DNA from: DATMER01 sp963844885
GTDB taxonomy: Bacteria; Acidobacteriota; Thermoanaerobaculia; Multivoradales; UBA5704
Length of the DNA stretch: 64,000 nt
Direction of reading: 5' to 3'
Assembly (NCBI GenBank): GCA_963844885.1
Contig: CAWJQA010000016.1
Span: 186,001-250,000, forward strand
Positions 44,229 through 51,874 of this stretch are shown here, piece by piece. Under the pieces are notes generated by a model. The model saw only the letters and a program-made list of their open reading frames with translations. It did no database searches and was not told the origin of the DNA. The position numbers and the translations under genes are program-made. The stretch's first letter is position 1; every line of letters starts with the position of its first letter.

Positions 44229-44451
44229 GCCGGGTCTCAAACGGAGGAGTATAGCGTCAGAAGCGGACCCGAAGCCGCATGGCTCCATTCCGGGCGATTC
44301 CAGACGACACGGGACAGCCGGCATGCCCCCCCGGCGGGGGATGTCTTCGACATCCAGAGGAGGAAGACCGCTCTCGCTGGTCGCGGAAGCGTTCTCGCGC
44401 TCGAAACTTACGCTTCGTTTTCATTTTGGATCGTTCCCGAATGAAAACGGA

Positions 44452-44590
44452 GCGTAACTTTTGAGAAAAGAAGCGTTCCTGAATGAAACCAAGGCGTAAC
44501 TTTGTGAGAGAAGAGCGTAACTATCGAGAAAAAGAACACTCCGGCATGAAAGTAAGGCGTAACTTTTGAGAACGAGAACGCTCCCGGGAC
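44452..44590. repeat. Six-unit array of exact 21-nt period, GCGTAAC-type
   Basis: GCGTAAC occurs at 44452, 44494, 44515 and 44557, with spacings of 42, 21 and 42. Units of exactly 21 nt follow in register: four GCGTAAC-type units alternate with two TGAATGAAA-type ones. On the minus strand they translate as alternating seven-residue phrases such as LFSKVT and FHSGT without stops. Some degenerate units extend upstream to about 44400. Confidence 0.75.
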
Positions 44591-44829
44591 GGGCGGAGAC
44601 ACTCCTGTCCGGCGGCAAGGCGCCTCGGGATGGAACGAGCGCGTACCGAGCGCGAGCGGGATCGTCTGCGGCCCCGGCAGAAGCTCTTCTCGGTGAACAG
44701 CGTCGCTCGGCAAGTGAAAGCCGAGGACGCCGGCCGTCCTTGTCAGAGGTCGGTGGAGCTCGACCCTCACGTCCTGGTCTACGCCTCCACCGACTCGGTC
44801 GCGCCGAAGGCATTCCGCATTCTGCCGAG

Positions 44830-44960
44830 ACCTTTCGGCGTCTTACCGAGACCTCTCGGCGCCTCCCGAAGACTCTCGGCGGTCCGGCGACACCTCTCGG
44901 CGGGTCGCCGAAACCTGTCGGCGCCTTGGGCGGTCCACCGAAACGTTTCCCCGCGGCGCC
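44830..44960. repeat. Array of TCGGCG units with 20-21 nt period
   Basis: TCGGCG recurs at 44835, 44856, 44876, 44897 and 44918, spaced 21, 20, 21 and 21. Most units hold a small palindrome of the type CCGAGACCTCTCGG. The unit resembles that of the 25378 array (CTTTCGG before the next core). Confidence 0.7.
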
Positions 44961-45038
44961 GAAACCTTGAGCTGGTCTGGGAACAACTCTGTCGAGACGG
45001 CTACGCCTCCCGGCAAAACGCCGAATGCCGCCCCAGGA

Positions 45039-45314
45039 GCGCCCCTTGCGGGCGCCGGCACGTAGACCCGGGTTTCAACCCGGGGTGCAGAAGCCCCGCA
45101 TTCCATTCCTGAGCCCCTTCAGGGGCGGAGGCATGGCGGGATGGCCCATGGCGTTCGGTGTGACGGTCCCTCTACGCTCCCTCATCTCTTGCCCATCTTG
45201 GCACCGGCTTCCTACCCGGCCGCGCCCTCGCTCCTGAAGGAGCACGACAACCAAATCGGACACCGCACCCCGGGTTGAAACCCGGGGCTACGTGCCGGCG
45301 CCCGCAAGGGGCGC
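45039..45314. repeat. 50-bp inverted repeat around about 176 nt, MITE/REPIN-like
   Basis: Arms 45039-45088 and 45265-45314 are complementary at 49 of 50 positions. Each arm contains a GGGTTTCAACCC-type palindrome. The interior has two more short palindromes (GCCCCTTCAGGGGC at about 45113 and CTCCTGAAGGAG at about 45231). No ORF of note is inside. Confidence 0.82.
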
Positions 45315-45570
45315 TTCCCCTGTGTGTCATGGTAAGAGCCCTCCCGGGATACGAGCGTCACGACCTCCTGTGGGAGCAAGTAGACTTATGCGACAGGCTC
45401 CATCACGTTGACGTGCCTAAGAGAACGATGTAGCATCGTGCCAAATGCAGAGGAGAAAGAACCTTGCGGCTTTGGCGCTCCAACAGCAGGCTGTCATGTT
45501 GGGTACTCGCTAAAGCGCGTGCGGGTGGTCGCTCAGTCTGAGGTTAACTGGCGATACGGAGAGCACTCAC

Positions 45571-46173
45571 ATGGAAACCGACGGAGTTGTGGCAGAAGAC
45601 CCAGGGCGCCTCAAGAGGATGATTTTCAATCTCTTCTACCCGGCTGTGCTAGGTACGTTCTTTGTCAGTCTGCTTCCCGCTGCGCTTGATAGTGTTCGCC
45701 GTGGCATTGATCTCTCGGCGGGCTTTGATTGGAAGCTCTTGACGGCTTTTCTCATCGTCGCGCATTTCGTGGTTGACTACGTCTTCACAGACGAGATACG
45801 ACTCTATAGGGCAGGTATGTTTGCTTTGGATTTGCTCGTGATTTTCCTGCTGTATACAGCCTACAGTAGCGTTCATCTCGACGATGGTGGCATTTTTCGA
45901 GTCAGAACCATCGCTCTATCCATGTCAGGCGTATATTTCTCGTTCCTATTCTGGGAGTACCTTGAGCGCAAGGAAATTGGTAGGCAACTGGTCATGACAG
46001 CATACGAAACTTTCTTCGCCATTTGGTTTCTTATTGTAGGAACCCTCTGGCGGAGTCCTGCCGTTCTCGGGCTAAGTCTTCTCGCCGCAACAGTCATGAT
46101 GATCATCATCTGTGGAAATGTCCTCCGAGAATATCATGCAAATTTACGTAGACTCTCGGGAGTTGACAGTTAA
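45571..46173 (+). CDS. Six-helix membrane protein of unknown function
   Basis: The 200-residue protein has six hydrophobic helices, including FNLFYPAVLGTFFVSLLPAA, LLTAFLIVAHFVVDYVF, LDLLVIFLLYTAYSSV, LSMSGVYFSFLFWEYL, YETFFAIWFLIVGTL and LGLSLLAATVMMIIICG. No conserved motif recognised. The AT content is higher than in most of the window, suggesting an acquired gene. It is isolated, downstream of the repeat-rich stretch. Confidence 0.65.
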   Translation: METDGVVAEDPGRLKRMIFNLFYPAVLGTFFVSLLPAALDSVRRGIDLSAGFDWKLLTAFLIVAHFVVDYVFTDEIRLYRAGMFALDLLVIFLLYTAYSSVHLDDGGIFRVRTIALSMSGVYFSFLFWEYLERKEIGRQLVMTAYETFFAIWFLIVGTLWRSPAVLGLSLLAATVMMIIICGNVLREYHANLRRLSGVDS

Positions 46174-46223
46174 CCCCGCCGATCAAGCGGGCAGATGGGG
46201 CCGCCGCTTATCGGCAAACCCGT

Positions 46224-46721
46224 TCACGGCCTAGCATGAAGCCTGCCGGCTTGGGCGTCGAAGAGCGTCTTCCAGAAGAAGCCGTTCTGGAATGCGATGA
46301 AGAGGAGCATCAGTCGAGCCAAATTCCACGGGCCACCATTCAGGTGATCCCCCAAGCCGGCGAGTAGAGGTAAAAAGATCACCGGCGAGAGGAGAACTGG
46401 TTTAATGAACAGCGTCCACCGGAATCGCGCGCGGTCCGTTTTGAGATAGAAATACTGCGCGGCCATCCCGGCGAGCATCGAGAGATAAAGGAGTGCGATT
46501 AGGCCCCAAGGAAGACTGGCCTCTCCGTCCGTGACTTCAGTTACCGGTGTCGATAACTCAAGGGGAAGTTGTAGAACGCGCCAAAAGGCCGCTCCCGCCA
46601 ATCCTAGTGAAACGAGGGCAGCCGGCCAATGGGCGCGGCGCCTGCCTACGAGGACCACCGCCAGCAGAACAAGCGAAGTAACAATGATGATCCAATAGGC
46701 CCGCGGTACAAACTCGAGCAC
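46224..46721 (-). CDS. Small integral membrane protein, unknown function
   Basis: The 165-residue protein has helices AYWIIIVTSLVLLAVVLVG, WPAALVSLGLAGAAFWRVL, LPWGLIALLYLSMLAGMAAQY and TLFIKPVLLSPVIFLPLLAG, with another (NLARLMLLFIAFQNGFFW) near the end. The start MLEFVPRAYW at 46721 is plausible with GGAGG five bases away. It is convergent with the gene at 45571. No family recognised. Confidence 0.65.
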   Translation of the reverse strand: MLEFVPRAYWIIIVTSLVLLAVVLVGRRRAHWPAALVSLGLAGAAFWRVLQLPLELSTPVTEVTDGEASLPWGLIALLYLSMLAGMAAQYFYLKTDRARFRWTLFIKPVLLSPVIFLPLLAGLGDHLNGGPWNLARLMLLFIAFQNGFFWKTLFDAQAGRLHARP

Positions 46722-46832
46722 GCTTCACCTCCTTTGGAAGGACCGTTGCTAAGCATAGCAGAGCCACGCCGCGCCGACCGAAAGGTTCGCAGAGGATTCG
46801 AGAGCGAGGAGGGCGTAACCTGGACGGTATCG

Positions 46833-46945
46833 GTCCCAGGCCGCGGCCGGCCCGCTTGGTGCTGAAGAGGGGGACGAAGAGGAGCGGACGCACGTCTTCC
46901 GGGATGCCCGGACCCGTCCACGACGGTCAGGACCGGCCCACCTCC
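46833..46945 (-). pseudogene. Fragment of a histidine-kinase ATPase domain
   Basis: The minus strand encodes PVLTVVD, then VRPLLFVPLFSTKRAGRGLG, which is the G1/F/G2 region of a kinase. The DNA closely matches 54830-54940 inside the intact kinase gene at 54739-56049, with a few substitutions and small indels. Only about 110 bp are present, so this is a relic. Confidence 0.72.
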
Positions 46946-46974
46946 TCGGCAGCTTCTTGCGAGGCTATACACGC

Positions 46975-46993
46975 ACTTGTATACTTGTATACT
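46975..46993 (+). promoter_or_regulatory. Putative promoter/operator of the XRE antitoxin unit
   Basis: ACTTGTATACTTGTATACT contains a direct repeat of ACTTGTAT and two TATACT-like -10 boxes. It lies just before the toxin fragment at 47000. Antitoxins of this type usually bind such repeats to repress the operon. Confidence 0.45.
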
Positions 46994-46999
46994 GGGGCC

Positions 47000-47083
47000 A
47001 TGCCTGATAAGATGCTCGTCTGGGTTGGGGCTTCCTTCGAGGATCTGCGGGACTTTCCTCCGGAAGCTCGGAGGACTGCATGA
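47000..47083 (+). pseudogene. RelE/HigB-type toxin, N-terminal fragment
   Basis: The frame reads MPDKMLVWVGASFEDLRDFPPEARRTA, like the start of phage-derived Gp49-like (DUF891)/HigB toxins (LGSSRKDLRAFPEDARR), which are normally about 110 residues. It stops at 47081-47083, four bases into the start of the antitoxin gene. The catalytic C-terminal part is missing, so the toxin is inactive. Confidence 0.62.
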
Positions 47084-47394
47084 CTGACCGAATTCGACGC
47101 TCAAGCGGAAATGTATTCAGGGATCTCGGGTTCAGTGAGGACGAGGCGGAGAACCTCAAGGTTCGAGCCGACTTGATGATTGAGCTGACCAAGCTGATTG
47201 AGGCACAGGAGCTCACACAAGTAGCTGTCGCTGAGCTTCTCGGAGTGACTCAACCGAGGGTCAGCGATCTCATGAGAGGGAAGATCGACCGCTTCAGTGT
47301 CGACAGTCTGATTGAGATGATCGGCCATGCGGGCGCTTGCGTCTCCTTCGTGGTCACCCGGCGCAGCCAGGTTGAAAGACAGGAGGCGGTATGA
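47080..47394 (+). CDS. XRE-family antitoxin (HigA-type)
   Basis: The 104-residue protein has a helix-turn-helix in LTQVAVAELLGVTQPRVSDLM, with the upstream segment FRDLGFSEDEAENLKVRADL and the downstream DRFSVDSLIEMIGHAG. This is the pattern of antitoxins paired with Gp49-like toxins. It overlaps the toxin fragment by 4 bp (ATGA) and the next gene by 4 bp. It may still repress its promoter. Confidence 0.83.
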   Translation: MTDRIRRSSGNVFRDLGFSEDEAENLKVRADLMIELTKLIEAQELTQVAVAELLGVTQPRVSDLMRGKIDRFSVDSLIEMIGHAGACVSFVVTRRSQVERQEAV

Positions 47395-47651
47395 GCGCCG
47401 GTAAGTCGTCCGTTTCCAAGGCAAGCTCGTATCGGGAGATCGGAGAATACTGGGACGAGCACGATCTGGGGGACGCCTGGGATCCCTCCAAGCAGGTTGA
47501 ATTCGACGTCGGCATCGAATCCCGGCTCCGTTACTTTCCGCTCGATCGAGACCTCTGCCGCAAGATAGACGACGCCGCACGGCGTCGCGGCGTGACGGCG
47601 GAAACGTTGATCAACTTATGGGTCCAGGAAAAGCTTCAGCAAGCCAGATAG
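47391..47651 (+). CDS. CopG-type antitoxin (PF12441-like)
   Basis: The 86-residue protein contains SYREIGEYWDEHDLGDAWDP, VEFDVGIESRLRYFPLDRDL and RRGVTAETLINLWVQEKL. These are the hallmarks of the CopG_antitoxin family: the WDxHD segment and a ribbon-helix-helix at the end. It overlaps the XRE gene by 4 bp, so two antitoxins are in tandem with no intact toxin beside them. Confidence 0.78.
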   Translation: MSAGKSSVSKASSYREIGEYWDEHDLGDAWDPSKQVEFDVGIESRLRYFPLDRDLCRKIDDAARRRGVTAETLINLWVQEKLQQAR

Positions 47652-47699
47652 ATAGCTTGTGCCACCCTCGCCCGTGAGCTGCTTGCCGCGCGGTCGAGA

Positions 47700-47738
47700 G
47701 CGGGTTGCAAGGGCAGGCGGAACGATGACCAGATTCAC
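47700..47738 (-). pseudogene. ParE-like toxin start, about 13 codons only
   Basis: A GTG at 47738 overlaps the TGA of the antitoxin gene and reads VNLVIVPPALAT, like the first strand and helix of ParE toxins. After that the sequence loses resemblance. A toxin in this place is expected from the antitoxin's family. Confidence 0.35.
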
Positions 47739-47959
47739 TTCAGCGCCGCACGAACCTGGGCGAGAGCTTCGTCCATGGGGATGACCTGAACCGCACCGCT
47801 TTCGACATCAGCGATCCGGCGCTCAACCTCAACAGCCCAGGCCTCCTCGATCTCGGAGTCCTCATCCAGGCTCGCCAGTAGACGCTGCGCAAGCGCAGCG
47901 CGCTCGCCCGGCGTGAGCTTCATAGCCTCGCCTTCCAGAACTTCCAACTGAGTTTCCAT
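47735..47959 (-). CDS. Addiction-module antitoxin (PF09720 type), orphan
   Basis: From the ATG at 47959 the protein is 74 residues (METQLEVLEGEAMKLTPGE...). It has the family pattern LTPGERAALAQRLLASLDED with WAVEVERRIADVESGAVQVIPMDEAL. A start at 48004 in the same frame is less likely. No intact toxin follows; only a short ParE-like start remains. Confidence 0.75.
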   Translation of the reverse strand: METQLEVLEGEAMKLTPGERAALAQRLLASLDEDSEIEEAWAVEVERRIADVESGAVQVIPMDEALAQVRAALK

Positions 47960-48004
47960 AGCCAAATCCTCCACTCCGCCCGTCAGGGTGGCATGATACC
48001 GCAT

Positions 48005-48276
48005 CCAGCGAGCCGCTGAAAGAGCGGAGACAGTGCCAGAGAGAGGGTCGGCGCGGCTTCGAGGCGATGACTACAGCGGTAGTTACCGGTTCGGCCGGGC
48101 GGGGACGATCCCAGGGCGGCCGATCGGTCGTCGAAAGCGCCCCTCACCGAACCTCAATCGCCTCGGGAAGGCAGGTCTCTCCCGGTCACGACCGGGGAGG
48201 ACGTCAATTTGGATGGAGCTGAGGGTGTCGGGTCGGGGACCGCTCGCCAACCCGGCCAATCGGATATACTGAAGGC
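48005..48276. other. Non-coding stretch with a degraded dispersed repeat
   Basis: The segment about 48136-48182 resembles 24741-24785 (both contain CCCCTCACCGA, CCTCGGGA and GGCAGG), so it looks like a dispersed REP-type unit. No gene was supported. A TATACT box at 48265-48270 may serve the genes that follow. Confidence 0.45.
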
Positions 48277-48363
48277 ATGACAACCACCGAGCTCACACAC
48301 TCCTCAGCTCCGGCCCCCTGGTTATCAAGTCCGCGAGAGTTGAGGCACCTTAAAGAGGAGTAG
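48277..48363 (+). CDS. Possible 28-residue leader ORF before the DUF4160 gene
   Basis: The ATG at 48277 gives MTTTELTHSSAPAPWLSSPR... and stops with TAG at 48361-48363, 8 bp before the GTG of the DUF4160 gene. TATACT lies 7 bp upstream of the ATG, which is very short for a leader, so the ORF may not be translated. It is listed because it fits between the promoter-like box and the next gene. Confidence 0.25.
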   Translation: MTTTELTHSSAPAPWLSSPRELRHLKEE

Positions 48364-48371
48364 GACCAGTC

Positions 48372-48632
48372 GTGCCCGTCATTTCGCTCTTCTTCGGCAT
48401 CGTGATCCGGATGTTCTACCGCGAGCACGGAATCGCCCACTTCCACGCTGAGTACCAAGGCCAGCAGGCGACCTTCACCTTCGACGGAGAGCTATTGGCT
48501 GGCGCTCTCCAGTCTCGGACGGCCCTGCGTCTCATCAAGGAGTGGGCCGTCACGCATCGCGAGGAGTTGGAAGCCAACTGGAAGCGAGGCAGGACGGGTG
48601 AGCCCTTCGATCGAATCGCTCCGCTGGAATGA
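48372..48632 (+). CDS. DUF4160 protein (putative toxin of a DUF4160-DUF2442 pair)
   Basis: The 86-residue protein starts at a GTG behind AAAGAGGAG. It contains MPVISLFFGIVIRMFYREHG, IAHFHAEYQGQQATFTFDGEL and LRLIKEWAVTHREELEANW, the DUF4160 hallmarks (H-x-H-x-EY). In many bacteria it is followed by DUF2442, as here, and the pair has been suggested to be a toxin-antitoxin module; which partner is toxic is not certain. Confidence 0.8.
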   Translation: MPVISLFFGIVIRMFYREHGIAHFHAEYQGQQATFTFDGELLAGALQSRTALRLIKEWAVTHREELEANWKRGRTGEPFDRIAPLE

Positions 48633-48641
48633 GGAGGTCTC

Positions 48642-48893
48642 ATGGAGTTTCTACCGACGGTCGTACGAGCCGAGTACCGTGGCGGGCATAGGATCTGCCT
48701 GGTGTTCAACGATGGGGTGGAGAGCACGGTCGACTTTTCGGACTGGTTGGCCGGCCCGGTCTTCGAGCCGCTGATGGAGCCCGGATACTTCGAGCGCTTC
48801 TTCCTGGACGGCGGAACGGTCGCGTGGCCGAACGGCGCGGATATCGCGCCGGAGACGCTCTATGAACGAGCGCGGTCGAGCAAGGCCGCCTGA
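48642..48893 (+). CDS. DUF2442 protein (partner of DUF4160)
   Basis: The 83-residue protein contains VRAEYRGGHRICLVFNDGVES, VDFSDWLAGPVFEPLMEPGYF and GGTVAWPNGADIAPETLYERA, typical of DUF2442. GAGGAGG lies upstream and the gap to DUF4160 is 9 bp. The two form a compact operon. Confidence 0.82.
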   Translation: MEFLPTVVRAEYRGGHRICLVFNDGVESTVDFSDWLAGPVFEPLMEPGYFERFFLDGGTVAWPNGADIAPETLYERARSSKAA

Positions 48894-48933
48894 ATCACGG
48901 CAAATCCTCGGCGGCGGAATGCCTGCGCCCTGA

Positions 48934-49353
48934 TCATGGACACGCCTCTTTCGTGGCCTCCAGAATGACGCTGCTGCTCAGGAAGCGCAGCACGGGCAAC
49001 CAGCGGTTCAGGAGCAGGAAGTCGAAGCGGCCCAGCGGCCGCAGCAGGCGCTCGAGCCGGAGGCGGTGGAACACGTACGCCATGGCCTCGCGGGTCAGGA
49101 AGTCAAAATACTCGATGCGCAGATTCGGGAACTGACTCCGAAAGAAATCGAGATCCGCGCAGTTGAACAACACTTCGCCCTCGATGTAAGGCCTGGTGAG
49201 AAAAGGGACATGCGCGTGGAGAGAATCCACGGTCCGGGTCAGGCAGAGCGGCTCCTCCGCGTAGAAGCGGCCCCCGGGCTTCAACCATCCCACGATCCGC
49301 GGCAGCACCCGGCGCAGGTTCATGTGGTGCAGGCAGCGCTTGCACAGCACCAC
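48934..49353 (-). CDS. SAM-dependent methyltransferase, C-terminal half (split gene)
   Basis: The frame reads VLCKRCLHHMNLRRVLPRIV, GWLKPGGRFYAEEPL, and ends SSSVILEATKEACP. These are the motif III/post-III segments of class I methyltransferases. It continues the ORF at 49320-49709 after a frameshift near 49370, where DLPFDVVLCKRC should follow the motif II region. The last gene of the 54670-48934 cluster. Confidence 0.72.
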   Translation of the reverse strand: MVLCKRCLHHMNLRRVLPRIVGWLKPGGRFYAEEPLCLTRTVDSLHAHVPFLTRPYIEGEVLFNCADLDFFRSQFPNLRIEYFDFLTREAMAYVFHRLRLERLLRPLGRFDFLLLNRWLPVLRFLSSSVILEATKEACP

Positions 49354-49709
49354 GTCAAAGGGAAGGTCGAAGATATCTGCTCCGCGTCGCCGACGCGAAA
49401 CGTCATCCGGTCCTCGACACCCTCTTGCCGCGCGAGCTCGGCGGTTCGGGCCACCGCGGTCTCCGCGATGTCCATGGAGGTCACGCGGTTCCCCTGTCCG
49501 GCGAGGATCACGGCCGGCCGATCGATCCCGCCGCCGATCGACAGGATGTCCAGCCCGTGCAGGACCGCCAGGCGCTCGAGGAGGTAGTCCGCGATGTAGG
49601 CATACTTGTCCATGTGTGCTGCATACAAAGCCTTCTCGCGGTCAGGTCCGGTGAGCCGATAAACCTGCTCCCAATAGATCTTCTCGTCGGCGGAGCTATG
49701 CGATGCCAT
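49320..49709 (-). CDS. SAM-dependent methyltransferase, N-terminal half (split gene)
   Basis: From the ATG at 49709 the frame begins MASHSSADEKIYWEQVYRLT. Motif I is GLDILSIGGGIDRPAVIL and motif II lies in RVTSMDIAETAVARTAEL. The acid in MDI probably binds the SAM ribose. Methyl acceptor is not clear; a carbohydrate or lipid substrate would fit the cluster. The start overlaps the end of the glycosyltransferase gene by 14 bp. Confidence 0.72.
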   Translation of the reverse strand: MASHSSADEKIYWEQVYRLTGPDREKALYAAHMDKYAYIADYLLERLAVLHGLDILSIGGGIDRPAVILAGQGNRVTSMDIAETAVARTAELARQEGVEDRMTFRVGDAEQISSTFPLTWCCASAACTT

Positions 49710-50721
49710 GAAACCACCTCTTGAACGATGGAATGGAAAACGGCTCGGCCGCGAAATGAGCGAGCGCATGATCCCGGTTGTGATCCTCGGCGATCGGCAT
49801 CCCGGGGAGAAGGAACAGTTTGCGCCGCGCGGCATGGGCTTCGAGCAGGGTTGAGATGCCAGGCTTCGTGATCACGCTGGCGCACTCGGCCAGCAAGGGC
49901 GCCAGGGTTTCGAGAGGGCCGAGCACGCGCACCTGCGGATCGTCCGCGAACCGGAGGTGGAGCTCTTCGTAGGCGGGCAGATTGTCCCCACACACGGCGT
50001 CGATCGAAAGCGCGGGAAGCTCCCGGCGAAGCTCGGCGACGATTCGGCCGAGCGATCCCTGCCCCCAATATCCGCAAACCAGCAGCGTGCGCCGAGGATC
50101 GCCCGGGGATGTGGCGAGGGAGGCGAACTCCCGCCGCGCGGGCAGCTCGATGCGCCGGTAGTCCAGCCCGGGAGGAAAGGGAAAATCGAGATGCTCCACG
50201 CGCCGAGTCGGCGAGAGATAGCCGCTCATCTGTTCCCAAAAAATGTACTTCCATCCGAGGCTGCGGCCGTATTCGCCGTTCAGGCCCCAGCATTGGACTT
50301 CCAGGCCTGCCAGGCGCCTGGCATTGGTAACCCAGAAGGCCGGCCGGTGGCTGATGCAGAGCACCGTGCGGGCACCGCTCGACCGGATTTTGTCCTGCAG
50401 GACCGAGAGATCGGTCGGCCGGCGCCGCTCGCGCCGGTGCTTCCGCGCATAGATCAGCGGCACGGTGTAGACGAGGTAGAGAAGCCAGCGCGCGTGTGCC
50501 GCGATCCACCGGTAGCGCTCCAGATCCTCCTGGACCGCGCGGGGCGGGAGACAGGACTCGATCGGGATGTGAACGACCCGGCCGGGATCCGGGCAGCGTT
50601 GCCGGACCGCCTCTCCGAGACTGTACATCCCGCGCCCGACGACGGTGCTGACGATCAGTACCGGCGGCTCCAGGCGAGCGAGCAGGCCGTCGAGATCAGA
50701 GATACTTTCGTCGTGAATCAT
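49696..50721 (-). CDS. Glycosyltransferase-like protein (MurG/MGDG-synthase-type C-terminal half)
   Basis: From the ATG at 50721 the protein is 341 residues (MIHDESISDLDGLLARLEPP...). The C-terminal half contains TLLVCGYWGQGSLGRIVAELRR, RVLGPLETLAPLLAECASVI and TKPGISTLLEAHA, the nucleotide-sugar-binding GT-B pattern (KPG and E). The N-terminal half has VVGRGMYSLGEAVRQRC near the start. An earlier ORF start at 51363 lies in the radical SAM gene and is a shadow. It belongs to the five-gene cluster. Confidence 0.75.
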   Translation of the reverse strand: MIHDESISDLDGLLARLEPPVLIVSTVVGRGMYSLGEAVRQRCPDPGRVVHIPIESCLPPRAVQEDLERYRWIAAHARWLLYLVYTVPLIYARKHRRERRRPTDLSVLQDKIRSSGARTVLCISHRPAFWVTNARRLAGLEVQCWGLNGEYGRSLGWKYIFWEQMSGYLSPTRRVEHLDFPFPPGLDYRRIELPARREFASLATSPGDPRRTLLVCGYWGQGSLGRIVAELRRELPALSIDAVCGDNLPAYEELHLRFADDPQVRVLGPLETLAPLLAECASVITKPGISTLLEAHAARRKLFLLPGMPIAEDHNRDHALAHFAAEPFSIPSFKRWFHGIA

Positions 50722-51865
50722 AGAGGTAGAGCGCATTGCATTTGGCGCAGATGGGCAGGATCTCCTCCCGCCGGATCTCGCGGAACCTGCGATGGGCCTC
50801 GTTGTTCCAGAGCTCCAACGGGTCCTGGTCCCGGAGATTGCCCAGGACGAGGTCCGGATAGAGAATGCACGGTGTAACGTCTCCTTCCGGCGTGACGTCC
50901 ATGCGCAGCCATTGTTTGTAACAAAAGGTATTGTCCGGCGGCACCTCCGGCTGGTCCACAAAGGTGTAGATATCCTCCGGCCGGCGGAGATAGCCGGAAA
51001 TCTGGATCGGCCAGGGCTCGCTCTGAATCCTCCGGTACTGGCGGACAAACTCCTCCTTGTCGAGGGGGTACGGCAACTGGTAGCCGCGATGCGTCCGCGG
51101 GTGGACGCCGAAATGGCGTTCCAGGAACGCTTCGTAGTCGCGGCCCTGCTGCTCCGACAGGAACCAGGAGGGGTTGAGCAGGATCCAGTCGACCTTCTCG
51201 CGGACCATTTCCTGGCAGAACCGATACATGCCGGCGACGTTCTCCGGCCGAATGGTAAAAGAGATGCCGACATAGGGCGGCCGGCGGAGCGCCTTGAGCT
51301 TGCGGAGACCGCGCAGCACCCGATCATAGACACCCGGCCCCCGCAGGTGATCGTTCTCTTCACCGATCCCGTCCAGCGAGACCAGCCAGGTCAGATACGG
51401 GTTGTCCGCGATGACGTCGAGCAAGGACTCGAGGAGCAGGCCGTTGGTACAGGTGATGGAAAAACATCGATTCTCCTTCAGCAGCCCGGCCAATTCGCGG
51501 AAGCGGGAGTAAAGGAGCGGTTCGCCGCCACTGAGCACGAACGACGGGCGCGAGCGACCGACGCTGGACATCAGCTTCTCCACCAGGGCCCAGTCCAACT
51601 CACCCGCGCCGGCGGGTGGCCGCGACTCCTCCTTGCACCAGCCTTCATGCCCCCATTCGTAGCACATGACGCAGCGCAGGTTGCAGCGATAGGTGAGCAC
51701 CAGCTTGTAGATGAGCGGGTCCGGAACCGGGCCGTCCTCGGCGGGATGGCGCTCCAGCCAGCGGTATCGCCGCAGGGTGCGCAGCTTCCCGACGAGGAGG
51801 TTCTCCATATAACGCGGGTACCGGTGAGCCAGCTCGAAATAGCGCCGGAGAACGGGAAGAGGCAT
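50696..51865 (-). CDS. Radical SAM protein with SPASM-like C-terminal cysteines
   Basis: The 389-residue protein has CNLRCVMC at about residue 61-68 (CxxxCxxC for the [4Fe-4S] cluster), the GGEPLL motif and the SAM-binding segment SLDGIGEENDHLRG. The C-terminus holds CYKQWLRMDVTPEGDVTPC and CAKCNALYLYDS, suggesting SPASM-type auxiliary clusters. The start MPLPVLRRYFELAHRYPRYM at 51865 is well placed. It overlaps the glycosyltransferase gene by 26 bp. The reaction is unknown; no precursor peptide is seen nearby. Confidence 0.86.
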   Translation of the reverse strand: MPLPVLRRYFELAHRYPRYMENLLVGKLRTLRRYRWLERHPAEDGPVPDPLIYKLVLTYRCNLRCVMCYEWGHEGWCKEESRPPAGAGELDWALVEKLMSSVGRSRPSFVLSGGEPLLYSRFRELAGLLKENRCFSITCTNGLLLESLLDVIADNPYLTWLVSLDGIGEENDHLRGPGVYDRVLRGLRKLKALRRPPYVGISFTIRPENVAGMYRFCQEMVREKVDWILLNPSWFLSEQQGRDYEAFLERHFGVHPRTHRGYQLPYPLDKEEFVRQYRRIQSEPWPIQISGYLRRPEDIYTFVDQPEVPPDNTFCYKQWLRMDVTPEGDVTPCILYPDLVLGNLRDQDPLELWNNEAHRRFREIRREEILPICAKCNALYLYDSRRKYL

Positions 51866-51874
51866 GGCAGATCC

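Larger units (their letters stand above)
44229..45570. other. 1.3-kb non-coding stretch rich in repeats
   Basis: No convincing gene lies here; ORFs on both strands are driven by repeat translation. The stretch holds two arrays with 21-nt period (44452 and 44830), a 50-bp inverted repeat (45039-45314) and about 250 bp of ordinary upstream sequence before the gene at 45571. Confidence 0.7.

Noticed and set aside
46856..46999. N-terminal extension of the RelE-like fragment
   Set aside because: This part is antisense to the kinase relic; only the residues from the ATG at 47000 resemble a toxin.
49696..51363. 555-residue form of the glycosyltransferase
   Set aside because: The first 214 residues are a shadow of the radical SAM gene; the ATG at 50721 starts the coherent protein.
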